Shown in pieces: positions 60,467 to 64,000 of a DNA stretch of 64,000 nucleotides. Every line of letters begins with the position of its first letter. Positions within the stretch are counted from its first letter, which is position 1. The DNA is from Streptomyces actinomycinicus. GTDB taxonomy: Bacteria; Actinomycetota; Actinomycetes; Streptomycetales; Streptomycetaceae. The notes under the pieces were generated by a model. That model saw only the letters and a program-made list of their open reading frames with translations, did not search any database and was not told where the DNA came from. The translations under genes were made by a program, and so were the position numbers. The stretch covers positions 558,001-622,000 of the forward strand of contig NZ_JAERRK010000002.1 in assembly GCF_016741775.1 (NCBI RefSeq). The letters run 5' to 3'.

Positions 60467-61531
60467 TCAATTGGCGCTGTGCGTCTGCGGGTGGTGGCCG
60501 GCCGCCCTCGCGGTCAGCGTGGCGATCCGGTCGACGGCCCCCGCCAGGGCCTCCGGCGGCAGCAGCCCGGGGCCCTGGCTGCGCGCGAAGTCCTCGAACG
60601 TCTCCGCGGTCGTGTACTTGGGCGCGAACCCCAGCGTCTCGCGCATCTGGTCCGTGGCCACCACCCGGCCGTGGGTGAGCAGCCGGATCTGCTCCGGCGA
60701 GAAGTCCGTCATACCCAGCGTACGGACCAGGGAGCCGGCCCAGGTGACCGCCGGCAGCAACAGCGGCACCGTGGGCCGCCCGAGCCGCCGCGAGCACTGC
60801 GAGAGCAGCAGGACACCGTCGCCGGCGATGTTGAACGTGCCGCTGTTGAGGGTGCCCCGGCGCGGCTCGTGCGAGGCGGTCCGCAGCACCTCGATGACGT
60901 CGTCCTCGTGCACGAACTGCAGCCGCGGGTCGTAACCGAACACCGTCGGCAGCACGGGCAGGCAGAAGTACGAGGCGAGCGGGGTGTCCGCGGTCGGCCC
61001 GAGGATGTTCGCGAACCGCAGCACGCACACGGCGACGTCCGGGCGCCGCCGCGCGAACCCGCGCACGTACCCCTCGACCTCGACGGTGTCCTTGGCGAAA
61101 CCGCCGCTGGGCAGGGACTTCGGCGGGGTCGTCTCGGTGAACACGGCCGGATCCCGGGGCGCCGACCCGTACACGTTCGTACTGGACTTCACCACCAGCC
61201 GCTGCACGGCCGGCGACTTCTGGCAGGCGCCGAGCAGCTGCATGGTGCCGATGACGTTGGTCTCCTTGACCGTGGCCCGGCTGCCGCTGCCCAGGGCCGT
61301 CCCCGTCACGTCCATGTGGACCACGGTGTCGGCGCCCGTCTCGGCGAGCACCCGGGCGATGGTCGGCTGCCGGATGTCGGCCTGGATGAAGTCGGCCCCG
61401 CCCAGATGGTGTGCCGGGGGCACCGCGTCCACGGCGATCACCCGGTCGACCTCCGGGTCCCGCTGGATCCGCCGCACGAACCGGCCGCCCAGTTGCCGGG
61501 CCACTCCGGTGACGAGCACGACCTTCCCCAA
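60467..61531 (-). CDS. NAD-dependent epimerase/dehydratase (extended SDR)
   Basis: The 354-residue protein starts at TTG after GGAAGG (LGKVVLVTGVARQLGGRFVRR), giving the Rossmann nucleotide-binding segment near residue 5. VVHMDVTGTALGSG, VKETNVIGTMQLLGACQ, KSSTNVYGS and the YxxxK-like region of the epimerase fold follow, with FVHEDDVIEVL and GTFNIAGDGVLLLSQ further on. In place of a clear Tyr-x-x-x-Lys there is VEGYVRGFARR, so catalysis may be atypical. It forms a two-gene unit with the downstream acyltransferase (15 bases apart), an arrangement conserved next to bldN in Streptomyces. Substrate unknown. Confidence 0.89.
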   Translation of the reverse strand: MGKVVLVTGVARQLGGRFVRRIQRDPEVDRVIAVDAVPPAHHLGGADFIQADIRQPTIARVLAETGADTVVHMDVTGTALGSGSRATVKETNVIGTMQLLGACQKSPAVQRLVVKSSTNVYGSAPRDPAVFTETTPPKSLPSGGFAKDTVEVEGYVRGFARRRPDVAVCVLRFANILGPTADTPLASYFCLPVLPTVFGYDPRLQFVHEDDVIEVLRTASHEPRRGTLNSGTFNIAGDGVLLLSQCSRRLGRPTVPLLLPAVTWAGSLVRTLGMTDFSPEQIRLLTHGRVVATDQMRETLGFAPKYTTAETFEDFARSQGPGLLPPEALAGAVDRIATLTARAAGHHPQTHSAN

Positions 61532-61660
61532 GATCAGCGCCTTCCTTCCCGCGTACCGGTATCCCGCGTTCCCCGTGTGCGGCCAACCTAGCGGTTCGAT
61601 GTTGCGCTGTGATGACCGCCGATGCCCGAGGCGACGGAATTTCCCCCATCGGTATATGCC

Positions 61661-61694
61661 TGTGGCCCCCCACCACTGCTGGTGGGGGGCCACA
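61661..61694. terminator. 15-bp stem terminator after the bS22 gene
   Basis: TGTGGCCCCCCACCA pairs perfectly with TGGTGGGGGGCCACA across a four-base loop. It sits 23 bases past the bS22 stop and upstream of the leftward epimerase gene, separating the two units. Confidence 0.9.
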
Positions 61695-61717
61695 GGGCCA
61701 CGCTCTCGCTGCGCCGC

Positions 61718-61816
61718 TTACTTCTTGTTACGACGCTGAACGCGCGTGCGCTTGAGCAGCTTGCGGTGCTTCTTCTTGGCCATCCGCTTGCGCCGCTTCT
61801 TGATAACAGAGCCCAC
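61718..61816 (-). CDS. Small basic ribosomal peptide bS22 (AURKAIP1/COX24 domain)
   Basis: The 32-residue peptide, from GTG, is [19 protein letters not shown] followed by [13 protein letters not shown]. It matches the actinobacterial peptide identified as ribosomal protein bS22, a Lys/Arg-rich peptide bound to the 30S subunit. It is too short to be caught by ordinary gene finders but is strongly conserved. It is followed by a perfect terminator. The stop is TAA. Confidence 0.95.
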   Translation of the reverse strand: MGSVIKKRRKRMAKKKHRKLLKRTRVQRRNKK

Positions 61817-61952
61817 GACTACCCTCGCTCACTTCTCATCACTCGGTTGTTTGGGCGCCATGGGCCCACACGACCTACGAGGGGCTAGCCTACCCAACCG
61901 AGCGCTGAGGTCGTAATCGAGGGGGTACCCCCAGGTCACCCGGGGGTTGCCG

Positions 61953-62165
61953 TCAGGCCGTCTCCACCCCCACATAGCTGTCGCGGAGGTACTCGTGGAC
62001 CGCTTGCTCGGGGACGCGGAAGGACCGCCCCACCCGGATCGCGGGCAGATGACCGCTGTGCACCAGCCGGTACACGGTCATCTTCGACACTCGCATCACC
62101 GAGGCGACCTCCGCCACGGTAAGGAACTGAACCTCGTTCAGAGGCCTCTCGCCAGCTGCAGCCAT
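61953..62165 (-). CDS. Excisionase-type helix-turn-helix DNA-binding protein
   Basis: The 70-residue protein is an excisionase/MerR-like winged helix: LNEVQFLTVAEVASVMRVSKMTVYRLVHSGHLPAIRVGRSFRVPEQAVHEYL. It is conserved in the bldN region of Streptomyces and resembles, but is not, BldC. I chose the second ATG (MAAAGERPLNEV), which matches the normal length. After the stop, CCCCC and GGGGG elements can form alternative hairpins. Its targets are not known to me. Confidence 0.93.
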   Translation of the reverse strand: MAAAGERPLNEVQFLTVAEVASVMRVSKMTVYRLVHSGHLPAIRVGRSFRVPEQAVHEYLRDSYVGVETA

Positions 62166-62294
62166 GACACACCTGAACCTTCCGCACTCGACGGCCACCG
62201 GCTTCCCCTTCCGGTGACTCTTCGTCGTTGCGTGCTCACTCCCCAGACTAGGGGCGGGTGATGCGAGTGGGGAAGAGGTGCACCCATCGGCGGC

Positions 62295-63110
62295 CTACTG
62301 TGACAGACAGGCTCGATTGAGCACGTAGCGGGTGAGCGGCCGGTAGTGAGCAGACCGCACTGCGTCATCAACCGGAACGACGACGGACACCCGCCCCTCC
62401 GCCTCCCCCACGAACAGCGCGGGATCATCCGTGTCCGCCAGCCCGATGGCCTCGAACCCCAGCTGACCAGCACCGCAGACCCACCCGTGGTCGCCGACGA
62501 CCAGCTCGGGCAGGGGCCCGCCGGCCGCCGCGGCGGCATCCAGCGCGACCCGAACCGGCAGCGGCGAATGGCTGTGCGCACCCGGCTCACAACCGGGGCG
62601 CTCGCTCTCCGGTTCCCGCACCAGGGCAACCCCTCGTACGTAGTCGAGGCGATGGGTACGTAGACCGAACTGGGTCAATATGTCGACACAGCGACCCTGC
62701 GCCGGGGTGAGCACCTCACACCCCGACGCCGAGAGGGCGTCCGCCAAGCCGGCGTAGAAACCGAGCAGCCGGTGCGGGTGCCCGGTGCCGAACAGCACGG
62801 GCGCACCACACCGGGCCGCCTCCCGGATCCGCCCCGCGAAGGCGTCCAGCGCGGCGATGGTCCGCTCCGGATCGATCACATCAGGTCCGGTCGTGCACCG
62901 AGGATCGGCCGAGACCCCGCACCGCTCCGCCATCAGCCCGAGCAACTCCCGCTGTCCCCACACCCCTTCCGGGTCGATCCCGATCAGCACCCGGGGATCC
63001 CGCGCGGCGAACAGCCGGTAACTCCGCAGACTCGCCTCCCGCGAGGTCGCCACCACCCCGGCCAGCCGGGAAGCCACCAGATGCGCACGGAGACGAGCGG
63101 GGGTCGACAC
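62295..63110 (-). CDS. Predicted phosphatase (actinomycete-specific family)
   Basis: The 271-residue protein belongs to an actinobacterial group that is annotated as phosphatases. It has LIGIDPEGVWGQRELLGLM near residue 42, VLFGTGHPHRLLGFYAGLADAL around 104, and a C-terminal block VVGDHGWVCGAGQLGFEAIGLADTDDPALFVGEAEG, with conserved Asp and His residues. Experimental evidence for activity is unknown to me. It is convergent with nothing and upstream of the excisionase-like gene on the same strand. Confidence 0.82.
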   Translation of the reverse strand: MSTPARLRAHLVASRLAGVVATSREASLRSYRLFAARDPRVLIGIDPEGVWGQRELLGLMAERCGVSADPRCTTGPDVIDPERTIAALDAFAGRIREAARCGAPVLFGTGHPHRLLGFYAGLADALSASGCEVLTPAQGRCVDILTQFGLRTHRLDYVRGVALVREPESERPGCEPGAHSHSPLPVRVALDAAAAAGGPLPELVVGDHGWVCGAGQLGFEAIGLADTDDPALFVGEAEGRVSVVVPVDDAVRSAHYRPLTRYVLNRACLSQ

Positions 63111-63229
63111 GGCTGCGATGCTGGCCCATCAACCCCGAAGGCAGGACGAAAACACCCAAAATCCCCACGATCGGCCTAACGAACCCCACGTCCGAGACCC
63201 GACGGCACAGAGGACGGAGCCCCCTGGGT
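63111..63229. other. Upstream region of the phosphatase gene
   Basis: No gene is visible. Around 63145-63170 the sequence is A-rich (GACGAAAACACCCAAAATCCCC), which may be part of the promoter for the leftward phosphatase gene. Its right end already carries the GACGGAGCCCCCTGGGTG tail of the repeat family described next. Confidence 0.4.
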
Positions 63230-63456
63230 GTGCCGGCGCCTTCTTGGCCGACCGAGTCGTCTGGTCGGTGCCTCATTGACCGACCGAGTCGGGTGATCGG
63301 TGCCTTCTTGGCCGACCGAGTCGGGTGGTGGGTGGGCGAGGCCCGGGGGTCCGGGGGGCGGAGCCCCCCGGGGGTGTCGGTGCCTTTTCGGCCGACCGAG
63401 TCGGGTGGTGGGTGGGCGAGGCCCGGGGGTCCGGGGGGCGGAGCCCCCTGGGTGGC
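63230..63456 (-). repeat. Tandem terminator-bearing repeats after acuC
   Basis: Four copies of a module begin at 63230 (38 bp), 63268 (32 bp), 63300 (80 bp) and 63380 (about 80 bp). All share GTGCC and GACCGAGTCG. The two long copies also contain GGGTGGTGGGTGGGCGAGG and a GC hairpin, CCGGGGGGC with GCCCCCCGG (63351-63371), and its counterpart at 63431-63451. The last hairpin is six bases from the acuC stop and can act as its terminator. Confidence 0.88.
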
Positions 63457-64000
63457 TCAGGGCAGCAACCCCCGCAGCGGAAACGCGGCCCGCCGAGCCG
63501 CCAGCACGGCCTGATCAACGCGGTCCGCCGGATCGTACCCGGCCTCCCACTCACCGTACGACACCGGCCACCGCCCATCCGTCATCCGCTGCGGCCCCAA
63601 CTGCCGGGTCCGAGCGAACACTTCCTGCCGCCACCCTTCAGGAATCATCGCCTCCGGAGCCACCGGCTTCCCCGCCGCGATCCCCACCAGATGCGTCCAC
63701 GACCGCGGTACGACGTCCACCACCGCGTACCCGCCCCCGCCCAGCGCGACCCACTTCCCGCCCGCGTACTCGTGCGCCAGCTCATGACACGCCACCTGCA
63801 CCGCCCGCTGGGCGTCCAGCGACACGGCCAGATGGGCCAGCGGATCCTCGAAGTGCGTGTCCGCCCCGTGCTGGGAGACGAGCACCTGTGGCCGGAACTC
63901 AGCGAGCAGCTCCGGCACCACGGCGTGGAACGCCCGCACCCAGCCCGCGTCCCCGGTCCCGGCCGGCAGCGCCACGTTCACCGCGGCCCCCTCCCCCGCA
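63457..64000 (-). CDS. acuC: Acetoin utilization protein AcuC (histone-deacetylase family), 5' part outside window
   Basis: This is the C-terminal 180 or so residues of a class I/II histone-deacetylase-like amidohydrolase. It includes NVALPAGTGDAGWVRAFHAVVPELLAEFRPQVLVSQHGADTHFEDPLAHLAV, which holds the conserved Gln-His-Gly-x-Asp that binds zinc, and VALGGGGYAVVDVVPRSWTHLVGIAAG with the catalytic Gly-Gly-Gly-Gly-Tyr. AcuC deacetylates acetyl-CoA synthetase in characterised bacteria. The start is beyond the right edge. The gene ends next to a terminator-bearing repeat. Confidence 0.93.
   Translation of the reverse strand, partial: AGEGAAVNVALPAGTGDAGWVRAFHAVVPELLAEFRPQVLVSQHGADTHFEDPLAHLAVSLDAQRAVQVACHELAHEYAGGKWVALGGGGYAVVDVVPRSWTHLVGIAAGKPVAPEAMIPEGWRQEVFARTRQLGPQRMTDGRWPVSYGEWEAGYDPADRVDQAVLAARRAAFPLRGLLP

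Noticed and set aside
61953..62165. BldC
   Set aside because: It is an excisionase-like helix-turn-helix protein, but its sequence differs from BldC (which begins MTARTPDAEPLLTPAEVATM).
63230..63456. Insertion sequence ends
   Set aside because: Repeats are direct, without a transposase, and contain terminators instead of inverted ends.

Overview
The window is a stretch of linear-chromosome core from a Streptomyces species or a very close relative. Evidence: very high G+C with GC-rich third codon positions, many GTG and TTG starts, four-base ATGA-type overlaps, the developmental pair bldN-rsbN, a Rex-controlled hemA-hemC-hemD operon, class I LysRS, and HATPase/XRE-DUF5753/DUF397 cassettes. 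I found no tRNA, rRNA, CRISPR array, transposase or integrase.

Layout. (1) 1-3301: the first codons of a leftward gene, a histidine phosphatase, hemL, and a conserved protein preceded by a 30-bp repeat array. (2) 3353-8111: an accessory block with a SigE-family sigma factor, its membrane partner and a paralogous lipoprotein; a small PH-like protein; an internally deleted McrA-type restriction gene; and a divergent metallo-hydrolase/CGNR regulator pair that shares repeated operator-like boxes. (3) 8410-19221: an unusual Pst-like transporter locus with pstC, pstA, three very different secreted binding-type proteins, a membrane sortase-like protein lacking its catalytic His and Cys, and pstB. 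(4) 19471-34321: mixed metabolism and regulation, including an MprF-type acyltransferase, a two-component system, a flavin reductase/luciferase-like monooxygenase pair, a quinone-reductase-like gene with a divergent HxlR regulator, a YnfA protein, an SDR, a TetR regulator, rtcB and two DUF3558 lipoproteins. (5) 34414-39439: a DUF2637 membrane protein, lysS and argS. (6) 39692-45877: a WYL regulator, a VOC protein, the HATPase/XRE/DUF397 cassette, a DUF4253 protein, and an XRE membrane sensor with a divergent DUF4232 lipoprotein. (7) 45890-54876: hemB, a secreted propeller/C39-peptidase pair, a lone LuxR helix-turn-helix protein, and rex-hemA-hemC-hemD. (8) 55154-64000: glutaredoxin-like protein, HAD phosphatase, bldN, rsbN, acyltransferase, epimerase, the ribosomal peptide bS22, an excisionase-like regulator, a phosphatase and the end of acuC. 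This last block matches the conserved bldN neighbourhood of Streptomyces.

How it works together. Heme synthesis genes hemL, hemB, hemD, hemC and hemA all lie in the window. The hemACD operon is led by rex and preceded by a Rex operator, linking heme supply to NADH/NAD+ state. A near-identical palindrome sits before the C39-peptidase operon. The strongest candidate for an undescribed system is the Pst-like locus, where one permease pair and one ATPase are encoded with three large surface proteins on Gly/Ser/Thr-rich stalks or Ig-like repeats and with a pseudo-sortase. Two genes, pstB and the acyltransferase after rsbN, have had their 3' ends tandemly duplicated beyond the stop codon.
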